From a virus: a stretch of 23,837 bases of DNA. The position numbers and the translations under genes are program-made. Location of the stretch: IMG/VR virus record IMGVR_UViG_3300018067_000027, positions 1-23,837 of that record. One strand, written 5' to 3'. Below are positions 18,666-23,837 of the stretch, piece by piece. How positions within the stretch are numbered: position 1 is the stretch's first letter; the number at the start of each line of letters is the position of its first letter. Below the pieces are notes generated by a model. The model had not been told where the DNA came from. It saw only the letters and a program-made list of their open reading frames with translations, and did no database searches.

Positions 18666-18847
18666 CAGGGCGTCTTCTCCGCGTAGATACGTTCAAGGAT
18701 TTCGTACTGCCGTTCAGAGAGCGTACCTCTGGACTGGTACTGCTCATTTAAGGACTCGATGAAGTTTTCTTCCCACTTGGTGAGCGTCTTGTGGGGCGTT
18801 TCCAAGGCTCGGAGCATGTGTTCGATGTTCTCGGACTGAGACGGCAT
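18665..18847 (-). CDS. Small phage protein, LTKWEE...ERIYAEK type (60 aa)
   Basis: MPSQSENIEHMLRALETPHK then LTKWEENFIESLNEQYQSRG and LSERQYEILERIYAEK. This helix pair recurs in phage replication regions in my memory; role unknown. ATG 18847 has AAGAGGT. The Cys-rich gene upstream overlaps it by about 100 bp in another frame. Confidence 0.7.
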   Translation of the reverse strand: MPSQSENIEHMLRALETPHKTLTKWEENFIESLNEQYQSRGTLSERQYEILERIYAEKTP

Positions 18848-19040
18848 AGAACACCTCTTGTGGCTCAGGGGCAGGGAAGTGGTGGAAGCAGGGGATACTG
18901 TCACCATCCATGGCCAGCGGGGGATCGAGCGTGGGGTTCTGCGTGCATGTCCCTCGCTCCGAATACTCACGCGTCCACCGATTATGTGCCCAGATCCCGT
19001 AATCTTTCTTCCAGAAATGACAAGTATTACAAGTGGCCAT
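18744..19040 (-). CDS. Cys-rich protein with recoded 5' end (HNH insertion target)
   Basis: 98 aa: MATCNTCHFWKKDYGIWAHN, then RGTCTQNP and IPCFHHF, a probable zinc site. The first 12 residues duplicate the stub at 19512-19553 (MPSCSTCHFWKKG) but with AT-rich codons like the HNH gene. The HNH stop overlaps its ATG by 14 bp. The last third overlaps the next gene by about 100 bp, unusual here; the true C-terminus may be changed. Function unknown. Confidence 0.68.
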   Translation of the reverse strand: MATCNTCHFWKKDYGIWAHNRWTREYSERGTCTQNPTLDPPLAMDGDSIPCFHHFPAPEPQEVFYAVSVREHRTHAPSLGNAPQDAHQVGRKLHRVLK

Positions 19041-19509
19041 CTGGAAAGTTTACCTTTGCAAACTCGCCATGTAACTTCAAGGCCGCAGTATCATACGCAC
19101 GAGCCGCTTCTACTGAATCGGTGAAGTACCCTAGATGGATTTCCTTATAATTCGCGCAAATAACAGCCTTCCATCGACCTGCTCGTTTATTCCACGTAAC
19201 CCCTTTGTGGGGACAAGACGAGGGGGATTTCTTCTTACTCTTATTTCTCGCGTTCTGAAGTGGAGTGGCCACACGAAGATTACTTCGCCTGTTATTTAGC
19301 CCGTCGCCATCAATGTGGTCCCCGCCCTTGGTCCCTAAGATGAGCGCCTGCATCTGAAGCGATCTTCTCTTACCCTCCACGCGCACATTCGTGTTGGCGT
19401 ACCACCGCTGCTTGTGGTCGAACACAGCGTGCCACTTGTGTTGAGCAATGAGTGGGTGGTCCTCATCGTCAATGACAGCCGTTTTACCTTGCGTAAGGGG
19501 TATAAGCAC
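19027..19509 (-). CDS. HNH homing endonuclease with AP2 DNA-binding domain
   Basis: 160 aa starting at GTG (MLIPLTQGKTAVIDDED). HNH core GDHIDGDGLNNRRSNLRVAT (about 86-105) is followed by an AP2 domain, KGVTWNKRAGRWKAVICANY then EIHLGYF..EEAA-like helix and HGEFAKVNF. The usual MHR..LG is MQALILG here. Codons are AT-richer than the rest of the window, a mark of transfer. It is inserted at the 5' end of the Cys-rich gene (see stub). Such enzymes nick or cut recipient DNA so that their own gene spreads. Confidence 0.88.
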   Translation of the reverse strand: MLIPLTQGKTAVIDDEDHPLIAQHKWHAVFDHKQRWYANTNVRVEGKRRSLQMQALILGTKGGDHIDGDGLNNRRSNLRVATPLQNARNKSKKKSPSSCPHKGVTWNKRAGRWKAVICANYKEIHLGYFTDSVEAARAYDTAALKLHGEFAKVNFPDGHL

Positions 19510-19511
19510 GA

Positions 19512-19553
19512 CTACCCCTTCTTCCAGAAGTGACAGGTGCTACACGACGGCAT
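19512..19553 (-). pseudogene. 13-codon stub of the Cys-rich gene left by the HNH insertion
   Basis: Reads MPSCSTCHFWKKG then TAG. Residues 4-12 match the start of the 18744-19040 protein (C.TCHFWKK). Its codons are GC-rich like the surrounding phage. It looks like the original start of the gene, cut off by the inserted endonuclease. No SD is visible. Confidence 0.7.
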
Positions 19554-19566
19554 AGGATGGACAGAG

Positions 19567-19595
19567 AGTGTAGCACTAAGAGAACTCCCTGACTA
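19567..19595 (-). promoter_or_regulatory. Possible promoter TAGTCA-17-TACACT
   Basis: Moderate -35 (19595-19590) and -10 (19572-19567) with 17-bp spacing, 13 bp before the stub start. Could be the original promoter of the interrupted gene. Confidence 0.4.
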
Positions 19596-19621
19596 TCCGA
19601 AAATGTACTGAGAAAAACTCC

Positions 19622-19744
19622 CTACCCCAACTGATCCATGATCCAGTCGAGAACTACCCAGATCACAGCCATGATGCACACCAACACGAACAACTCGTAC
19701 CACATGAAGATGATGGCCCAACGTGGAAGCCGTTGACAGAGCAC
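19622..19744 (-). CDS. Small single-span membrane protein (40 aa, or 27 aa from ATG 19705)
   Basis: Long form starts at GTG 19744: LCQRLPRWAIIFMWYELFVL then VCIMAVIWVVLDWIMDQLG. One hydrophobic helix with a basic N-terminal flank. SD is poor for both starts. Supported mainly by a coherent transmembrane helix. Confidence 0.4.
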   Translation of the reverse strand: MLCQRLPRWAIIFMWYELFVLVCIMAVIWVVLDWIMDQLG

Positions 19745-19920
19745 GTTGGGGGACCAGCCTCCCAGTTACCCTGCTGGCGATCTTGGGACGCTGAACCTTA
19801 GTCTCATGGACTATTCTGTGCGCCCGCACCGCCGTCTGGACCAACCCCCCACACTCCGTGGCTATCCTCTCGGCACGATAAGCTCGTGGGAAGCTAACCC
19901 CTCCCCTAGCCACGAAGAAT
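19745..19920 (-). other. Gene-poor stretch with an RNA-like structure (R1)
   Basis: CGTGGCTA (19857-19864) pairs perfectly with TAGCCACG (19907-19914). Inside is CACGA/TCGTG with a 5-nt loop. The right arm is 6 bp from the cold-shock gene stop. It may be a 3'-UTR structure or small RNA; no other support. Confidence 0.4.
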
Positions 19921-20169
19921 CTAGATCAGTTCCACATCCTCAGCGCGTGGCCCCTTCGGGCTGTCGGTCAGGATGAACCTCACCGGCTGCGTCAACCGGA
20001 TCTCCTCTGCCGGGACGTTCCCACGAACAGACGTGCGATGGAAGAATATCTCCTTACCATCGGGAGTACGGATGAAGCCGAAACCCTTGTCAGGAATGAA
20101 CTTGATGATAGTGCCTTCGGCACGGTCTACGGTGGGCTGCGACGAATACATGCGCTGAGGTTTGGCCAC
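19921..20169 (-). CDS. Cold-shock-domain protein (Csp-like)
   Basis: 82 aa. Cold-shock fold with RNP1 KGFGFIR (28-34) and RNP2 EIFFHRTSV (40-48), preceded by GTIIKFIPD. Such proteins bind single-stranded RNA or DNA and melt structure. A 16-residue N-terminal extension precedes the domain. GTG 20169 is chosen with GGAG 7 bases ahead. The long structured region upstream (R2) recalls regulated csp leaders. A phage copy may aid transcription antitermination or translation (inference). Confidence 0.92.
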   Translation of the reverse strand: MAKPQRMYSSQPTVDRAEGTIIKFIPDKGFGFIRTPDGKEIFFHRTSVRGNVPAEEIRLTQPVRFILTDSPKGPRAEDVELI

Positions 20170-20180
20170 TAGCTAACTCC

Positions 20181-20201
20181 GATGAACGCTGACGATGAAC
20201 G
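20181..20201 (-). repeat. Direct repeat GATGAACG x2, 13-bp period
   Basis: GATGAACG at 20181-20188 and 20194-20201, directly before the GGAG of the cold-shock gene. The same 8-mer is at 17664-17671 before the 17653 start. Confidence 0.4.
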
Positions 20202-20203
20202 AG

Positions 20204-20299
20204 TATGGCGGCGAAGCCCCGTCGTCTTATCCGGCGTGCGCCCTGTGGACCTGTGAAGTGAACAGAGCGGATCCGTGAAGCTGGTGCCCCGCCGCCATA
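20204..20299 (-). ncRNA. Structured-RNA candidate R2 (csp leader)
   Basis: TATGGCGGCG (20204-20213) and CGCCGCCATA (20290-20299) form a perfect 10-bp closing stem around 76 nt. Inside, ATCCG/CGGAT and CTGT/ACAG hairpins can form. It fills the gap between the collagen-like gene and the cold-shock start. Strand is inferred from csp. Confidence 0.45.
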
Positions 20300-20307
20300 G
20301 CTGAGAA

Positions 20308-20520
20308 CTACGACCGCTTCGGCTCGTAGCGTCCCTGTCCGGGGCGATCCGGTCCACCGGGTCCACCCGGCCCTCCGGGGCCACCGGGTCTGCCGGGGAG
20401 TCCCTGATCGGGCTTACCGGGTCCACCGCCGGGACCACCGGGCCTGCCGCCCTGACCGGGCAGCGTGTTGTCAGGATGTGCGCCGGAATCCGGCGGCTCG
20501 GGGGGTGAGGATTCAGTCAT
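20308..20520 (-). CDS. Short collagen-like Gly-Pro repeat protein (70 aa)
   Basis: MTESSPPEPPDSGAHPDNTL, then a Gly-X-Y-like tract (GRPGGPGGGPGKPDQGLPGR and GGPGGPGGPGG) and a charged end. Collagen-like tracts are common in phage tail and surface proteins, but this is a stand-alone peptide with no fold domain. ATG 20520 has AGGAG, chosen over an upstream ATG at 20544 inside operator site 6. Confidence 0.68.
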   Translation of the reverse strand: MTESSPPEPPDSGAHPDNTLPGQGGRPGGPGGGPGKPDQGLPGRPGGPGGPGGPGGPDRPGQGRYEPKRS

Positions 20521-20539
20521 GGTGTATGTCTCCTGCCAA

Positions 20540-20553
20540 TGCAATCAAGTGCA
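20540..20553 (-). promoter_or_regulatory. Operator-like palindrome, site 6 (inverted)
   Basis: Minus strand TGCACTTGATTGCA, the reverse orientation of site 1. A TTGACA lies at 20579-20574 upstream, but no well-spaced -10 is seen. Confidence 0.55.
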
Positions 20554-20586
20554 GAGCATATCACGTGTGGGTCTGTCAATACAAGA

Positions 20587-20662
20587 CTAGCCTGAAGGGT
20601 GATGGCCCACACCGGCCAAGGAGTGTAACCACCCCCGCTGGAGCGCGGCTCCTTCAGGCTAG
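20587..20662. ncRNA. Structured-RNA candidate R3
   Basis: CTAGCCTGAAGG (20587-20598) and CCTTCAGGCTAG (20651-20662) are perfectly complementary over 12 bp and enclose 52 nt. Two inner hairpins can form (CCGC/GCGG and GGTG/CACC with inner ACAC/GTGT), giving a three-way junction. No ORF explains it. Strand cannot be fixed. Confidence 0.5.
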
Positions 20663-20673
20663 ACTTCTAAAAT

Positions 20674-20703
20674 GGTCACAGGGCTACTGATTGCCCTGTG
20701 ACC
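20674..20703 (-). terminator. Strong terminator hairpin
   Basis: GGTCACAGGGC (20674-20684) pairs with GCCCTGTGACC (20693-20703), an 11-bp stem with an 8-nt loop. On the minus strand ATTTTA follows, so it ends the right-hand operon after the 20725-21579 gene. Confidence 0.8.
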
Positions 20704-20724
20704 CACACTGCGAACTGGTGAACA

Positions 20725-21579
20725 TCAGCCCTGCGCGACGGGCTCTGCCTCGGCTTCGGGTTCGCCCTCGGCCTCCGCCTCGTCCTGCCCGACCGGCTTG
20801 ACGATGATGTCGTAGTCCGGAAACTTGGCCGCGATGGCCTTGAGCAGCGGCTCAAAACCGGTGGCGTCGATGACTTCATCGAGGCTGTAGGGCTTCGCGG
20901 CCTCCGTGGTGCCGCCGACGTATCCGGCGCAAATCTGTTCCAGCGCGACGGTGTCGTACTCGGTCTGCAACTCGCCCTTGGCCTTCGCGAGTGCCTGCCC
21001 GACGATCTCGGCCTGATCACCCTTCAGCTTGAACACCAGCTTGACGATGTCGTCCGTCGCCTTCTGGGTCTTCTCGCTCTCGCCGTCCTCGTCGCCCTTC
21101 AGCGCCTTCAGGACTGCGATCAGTTCCACGACCGTGAGCTTCTCGGCTTTGGCCACCCACTCGTCCACCGTCTCCGGCGTGATGATGGGCGCAATCTCCT
21201 TGAGCTTCGTCCAGCCCAAGCCGCTGACCTTCTCCCACGGAATCATCTTCGTCACGAGGTGATCGTAGATGCTCACGAGGTAGCGGGCCTTCCGACCGGC
21301 GAACTGGTACTTCTCGAAAACGAAGTCGTCAAAGGTCTTGTAACCTTCGAACCACGAGTTGTCGTTGATCAACTTCAGCACGCCACCCAGCTTGAAGTAG
21401 TTGACCTCGATGTTCTCGGCCAGATTGTCGGCCATGTTGAGCGCCTTGGTCTTGGACAGCGACTCCACCTCGTGGGCGATGTCCAGAATCAAGTCGCCGG
21501 TTTTCTCGATCTTCTTCTTCCCGATCACGGCGGTTTCGGGCTTGGCTTCCTCGACCACCGCGCCTACTGCTTCACTCAT
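20725..21579 (-). CDS. Conserved phage protein with helical core and acidic tail (284 aa)
   Basis: Central region 'NYFKLGGVLKLINDNSWFEGYKTFDDFVFEKYQFAGRK' split over two helices resembles DUF3102/KilA-associated phage proteins by feel only. 'GWTKLKEIAPIITPETVDEWVAKAEKLTVVEL' suggests a helix-hairpin DNA-binding module. Last 30 residues are Glu/Ala-rich. ATG 21579 has AAGGAG; promoter 21613-21641 precedes. Role unknown, perhaps DNA-associated. Confidence 0.72.
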   Translation of the reverse strand: MSEAVGAVVEEAKPETAVIGKKKIEKTGDLILDIAHEVESLSKTKALNMADNLAENIEVNYFKLGGVLKLINDNSWFEGYKTFDDFVFEKYQFAGRKARYLVSIYDHLVTKMIPWEKVSGLGWTKLKEIAPIITPETVDEWVAKAEKLTVVELIAVLKALKGDEDGESEKTQKATDDIVKLVFKLKGDQAEIVGQALAKAKGELQTEYDTVALEQICAGYVGGTTEAAKPYSLDEVIDATGFEPLLKAIAAKFPDYDIIVKPVGQDEAEAEGEPEAEAEPVAQG

Positions 21580-21612
21580 CTGCTGACTCCTTCACAAAAT
21601 CGAACCTGATTC

Positions 21613-21641
21613 ATGATGCCACAGCGGCATCGGTTTGTCAA
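21613..21641 (-). promoter_or_regulatory. Promoter TTGACA-17-CATCAT with an inverted repeat in the spacer
   Basis: -35 at 21641-21636, -10 at 21618-21613. Spacer contains GATGCC-ACAGC-GGCATC (21615-21631), a perfect dyad overlapping the -10; a regulator could bind there. Confidence 0.6.
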
Positions 21642-21646
21642 CAGGT

Positions 21647-22417
21647 TCAGGCGGTCACGGCCTCGGGCTGCGCCTTCTTGCCCTTGACGGGTGCCTTCTT
21701 GGCGGGCGGCACGGCGGCTGGGAACGTCACCTTGCCCTTGGGGGCCGCTGGGGCGACGGGGGTGGGGGCTGGGGCTTCCTCGGGGTAGTCGGCCTTCAGG
21801 CGCGTTGCCATGGCCTCCAGCACCCCTGCCGGGGGCTCACCCAACAGGTCGAAGCACAGCCGCCAATAGATGTCGATGGCTCCGCTCAGAAACGAGCGCA
21901 TCTGGTTCTGCCGGGTGGCCTCTGCGGCCTCATCGGCCTCGGCGTCCACGACACGGACCTCCCGCTCCTCCTTCACGCCACCCTTCTGCGGCATGGGCAC
22001 CATCTTCTTGACCGTGACCATGGGCGGAGTGTCGAACAACCCACCCTCGACGGTGTGCAGGAGGTTGGTGGCGAGGCTGTCCAACTGCAACAGCGCGGCA
22101 CCACGCGTGCCCACGAGCTTGATCTTCTTGGTCGATGACGGGAGCTTGACCTTCAGCGTCCGCGCCATCACGGTCAGGTCATATGCGATGTTCCCAAGAT
22201 CGAGCAGCGCATGGTCCTTCATCTCCTGCGTCTGCTGTGCGCCCAGCACGTAGGCTCCGGTCGTCTGGAGCAACTGGCCCGTGTGGACCTTCAGGGCCAC
22301 CGTAGACCGGGCCAACAGCGTTCGCACCGTGTTCTTGCTGGTCGTCCGCATGGCGATCTTGATCCGCTTGGGGATCAGGGTCTTCGCCACCACCCGTCGA
22401 AACATACCGATCTTCAT
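21647..22417 (-). CDS. Phage protein with basic N-terminus and Pro/Ala/Lys-rich tail (256 aa)
   Basis: N-terminus basic (RRVVAKTLIPKRIKIAMRTT), helical centre (NQMRSFLSGAIDIYWRLCFDLLGE) and a C-terminal Ala/Pro/Lys tail. It follows the RuvC-like gene by 5 bp with AAGGAG (shared with that gene's end). A DNA-associated role near recombination genes is suggested by position. Family unknown. Confidence 0.7.
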   Translation of the reverse strand: MKIGMFRRVVAKTLIPKRIKIAMRTTSKNTVRTLLARSTVALKVHTGQLLQTTGAYVLGAQQTQEMKDHALLDLGNIAYDLTVMARTLKVKLPSSTKKIKLVGTRGAALLQLDSLATNLLHTVEGGLFDTPPMVTVKKMVPMPQKGGVKEEREVRVVDAEADEAAEATRQNQMRSFLSGAIDIYWRLCFDLLGEPPAGVLEAMATRLKADYPEEAPAPTPVAPAAPKGKVTFPAAVPPAKKAPVKGKKAQPEAVTA

Positions 22418-22422
22418 CTCAT

Positions 22423-22917
22423 TTACTCCTTGTGCTCACTCCAACCCACAGCCACACCGGGTATGCCCACAAGGGCATCCCATCCCATCTGACACATCTG
22501 CGCCAACGCGAAGGCATCTACGATGTCATGTGAATGACTCGCATACGCCCACCGTTCCTTGACTGATGCGGCCATGTGGGCTTTCGTGGCGTTACCATGT
22601 CCCGTGGTCCACCGCTTCAACACCGCTGGTGGGACTTCCACCCATGGGATACGTGAGCGGTAGAGCGTATCCCGAATAATCGTGCCGATGCTCACCAACG
22701 TCACGAACGACCGAATATTTCGCACGAAGGCGTAGCCCTCGATAGCGGCGAACTCCGGTTGCCAGATTTGCAGCGTTCGTGCCACTTCGTTGGCAATCAG
22801 TTGCAACCGGAGATGGCCCCGCTCGTGGGGCACCTCGACCGTCTTGCCTCGATGATCCTCGCCTCCGACCAGCGCCAGCCCGGTGCAGGCGGCTCCGTCC
22901 ACGCCGAGTGTCTTCAT
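22423..22917 (-). CDS. RuvC-like Holliday junction resolvase
   Basis: 164 aa. Catalytic acids of the RNase H-like fold: D7 (LGVDGAACTG), E60 (AAIEGYAF), and D131/D134 (SHDIVDAFALAQ). 'VPPAVLKRWTTGHGNATKAHM' matches the RuvC substrate loop. It resolves branched DNA before packaging. ATG 22917 overlaps the upstream stop (ATGA). Sits with a Cas4-like nuclease in the recombination block. Confidence 0.9.
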   Translation of the reverse strand: MKTLGVDGAACTGLALVGGEDHRGKTVEVPHERGHLRLQLIANEVARTLQIWQPEFAAIEGYAFVRNIRSFVTLVSIGTIIRDTLYRSRIPWVEVPPAVLKRWTTGHGNATKAHMAASVKERWAYASHSHDIVDAFALAQMCQMGWDALVGIPGVAVGWSEHKE

Positions 22918-23135
22918 GCCTCGACCGACACGGTCACGACACGGAACAACTCGGCAATGGGTTGCCCGCAATCACAGCGCCAGTGCTCCTGCCCCTGCTG
23001 ACTGAGAAACACGTCCCACGCCACTCGGGCTTCCTCGACTGAACTGGCTCGTGCCAACAGCGAAGGCCACATGACCTCCACATCACCAGAGCGGCGGTTT
23101 CGATGCACCCACCGTGACAGGGGGAGACAGGCCAT
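22914..23135 (-). CDS. Small protein with CDC motif (73 aa)
   Basis: MACLPLSRWVHRNRRSGDVE, 'EEARVAWDVFLSQQGQEHWRCDCGQP'. ATG 23135 with GAG ahead. Coupled to the RuvC-like gene. Function unknown. Confidence 0.6.
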   Translation of the reverse strand: MACLPLSRWVHRNRRSGDVEVMWPSLLARASSVEEARVAWDVFLSQQGQEHWRCDCGQPIAELFRVVTVSVEA

Positions 23136-23139
23136 GATT

Positions 23140-23208
23140 TTACTCGTCCGACGTCAGCCAGTACAACACCGCAAGCCCGCCCAACACCAGACACGCCAAG
23201 AAAATCAA
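23140..23208 (-). CDS. Possible tiny membrane peptide (22 aa)
   Basis: From TTG 23208: LIFLACLVLGGLAVLYWLTS then DE and TAA. One hydrophobic helix fills the gap between two genes; a CTG at 23223 that overlaps the upstream stop could be the start instead. No ATG and weak SD, so low confidence. Confidence 0.35.
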   Translation of the reverse strand: MIFLACLVLGGLAVLYWLTSDE

Positions 23209-23219
23209 CAGCCCTGTAG

Positions 23220-23837
23220 TCAGAGCGTCACTGAGTGGCCCGCTGGATAGGTACCCGAAAAACACGGTTGCCCCACGCTACACGCTTTCGCGTATTTGTC
23301 CAGCGCCGTCGTGCAAATGCCCTGTGGCAACAAACCGATGGTGCGAAAGGCTTTCAACGCTGCCGCCCGCTTCAGAAATTCCGCAAGGTCCGCATCGTTC
23401 CGGGTGACCGCGAACTCCCTGAAGGGGAGGATCTCGTTCCACTCGGCATTGAGCTTTCCATAGCCTCGACTAATATACAACACCCGCGCTTCCGATGTGT
23501 TAATTTTTTCGCGAAATGGGTGATGGGACTCCGCGATGATCTTCATGTAGAGGTTGGTTCGCAACCGGTGCTCGGGTTGGGGAACCAGCATCGTCTCAAA
23601 TTCAGCGGGGTTGATGGTCTTGATCTCGGTGATCATCAACTGCGGAGCGCCGATATTGAACAGCGCGTCGATGCCACCCTCCACACCGTACTCCGGAGCA
23701 CTCACCACCAGTTGGCGGTACTGCCACCAGTGCTTCCGCTTCCCGATGGGCACCACGCAGTAGCCGTCAGGATGTGGCACCATCGTCCGCTGCTCTCCAC
23801 AGTGGCGGCACCGCCAGTTGCCCACGATGGCATCTCC
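23220..23837 (-). CDS. Cas4/RecB-like PD-(D/E)XK nuclease, 5' end cut by window
   Basis: Frame is open to the right edge; at least 205 residues. A CRHCGEQ zinc/iron pair near the start, then GGIDALF (Asp), LMITEIKTINP (E-X-K) and a C-terminal Cys cluster (ICTT...KACSVGQPCF). The E.K nuclease core with C-terminal Cys triplet is the layout of Cas4/AddB-type 4Fe-4S exonucleases, common in phages for recombination. Whether it binds a cluster is inference. Confidence 0.82.
   Translation of the reverse strand, partial: GDAIVGNWRCRHCGEQRTMVPHPDGYCVVPIGKRKHWWQYRQLVVSAPEYGVEGGIDALFNIGAPQLMITEIKTINPAEFETMLVPQPEHRLRTNLYMKIIAESHHPFREKINTSEARVLYISRGYGKLNAEWNEILPFREFAVTRNDADLAEFLKRAAALKAFRTIGLLPQGICTTALDKYAKACSVGQPCFSGTYPAGHSVTL

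Noticed and set aside
19027-19553. Group I intron carrying the HNH gene
   Set aside because: An intron would not duplicate the upstream exon. Here the protein start occurs on both sides and the HNH stop overlaps the second copy, which fits a free-standing insertion better.
19593-19913. 106-codon minus-strand frame downstream of the cold-shock gene
   Set aside because: No SD, low-information composition, and it overlaps both a coherent transmembrane peptide in another frame and the R1 stem. A real gene cannot be fully excluded.
19745-20307. tRNA or tmRNA genes in the structured segment
   Set aside because: No T-loop/acceptor geometry or CCA-compatible acceptor stem could be built from the stems present.
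1-23837. CRISPR array, integrase or IS element
   Set aside because: No regularly spaced direct repeats, no tyrosine/serine recombinase motifs and no transposase with terminal inverted repeats were seen.

Overview
The window looks like part of a GC-rich tailed double-stranded DNA bacteriophage genome (Caudoviricetes). The evidence is a complete large terminase (TerL), a tailspike-like carbohydrate-active protein, phage-type recombination nucleases, and dense runs of very small genes joined by ATGA/GTGA/TGATG stop-start overlaps. All but one gene lie on the minus strand, so transcription runs right to left. Strong Shine-Dalgarno sequences and near-consensus TTGACA/TATAAT promoters point to a host with a standard sigma70-type polymerase. 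A gene with a PEP-CTERM sorting tail suggests a Gram-negative host with an exosortase system; this is inference. No rRNA, tRNA, integrase or CRISPR array was seen.

Right end (23837-20700): recombination and conserved phage genes. These are a Cas4/RecB-like PD-(D/E)XK nuclease (cut by the window edge), a RuvC-like junction resolvase and two larger proteins of unknown function, ending at a strong terminator hairpin (20674-20703).

Middle right (20700-17450): an accessory segment. It holds three structured-RNA candidates closed by 8-12 bp perfect stems, a collagen-like peptide, a cold-shock protein, and an AT-richer HNH-AP2 homing endonuclease inserted at the 5' end of a small Cys-rich gene. The insertion left a 13-codon stub upstream and a recoded start downstream.

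Centre (18405-10750): a 37-codon gene behind a promoter-operator, a putative packaging-associated gene, TerL, the PEP-CTERM protein with its own strong promoter, the only plus-strand gene (from a divergent promoter pair), and a 932-aa tailspike-like protein. That protein has a beta-rich N-terminus, Pro-Gly linkers, a fascin-like beta-trefoil and a clan GH-A-like glycosidase domain.

Left (10750-1): many short genes in sub-operons. Recognisable members include a ribosome-modulation-factor-like protein, two proteins with C..C/G.DC zinc motifs (DUF6011-like), an HTH/zinc protein, an HD phosphohydrolase, a SLOG-fold protein, a DUF6283-type Cys-rich protein, a P-loop kinase next to a HAD phosphatase (resembling a split polynucleotide kinase-phosphatase), a stand-alone RapZ C-terminal domain, and several exported or single-span membrane proteins.

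Three regulatory layers recur. First, about a dozen promoters begin TTGACA(AAC) and often contain the previous gene's stop codon in their -35 box. Second, a 14-bp operator-like palindrome (consensus TGCAMTCARKTGCA) sits just before ribosome binding sites at six places. Third, in nine leaders the Shine-Dalgarno sequence lies in the loop of a small hairpin. All calls come from reading the sequence only; family names are recognition by motif, not database hits.
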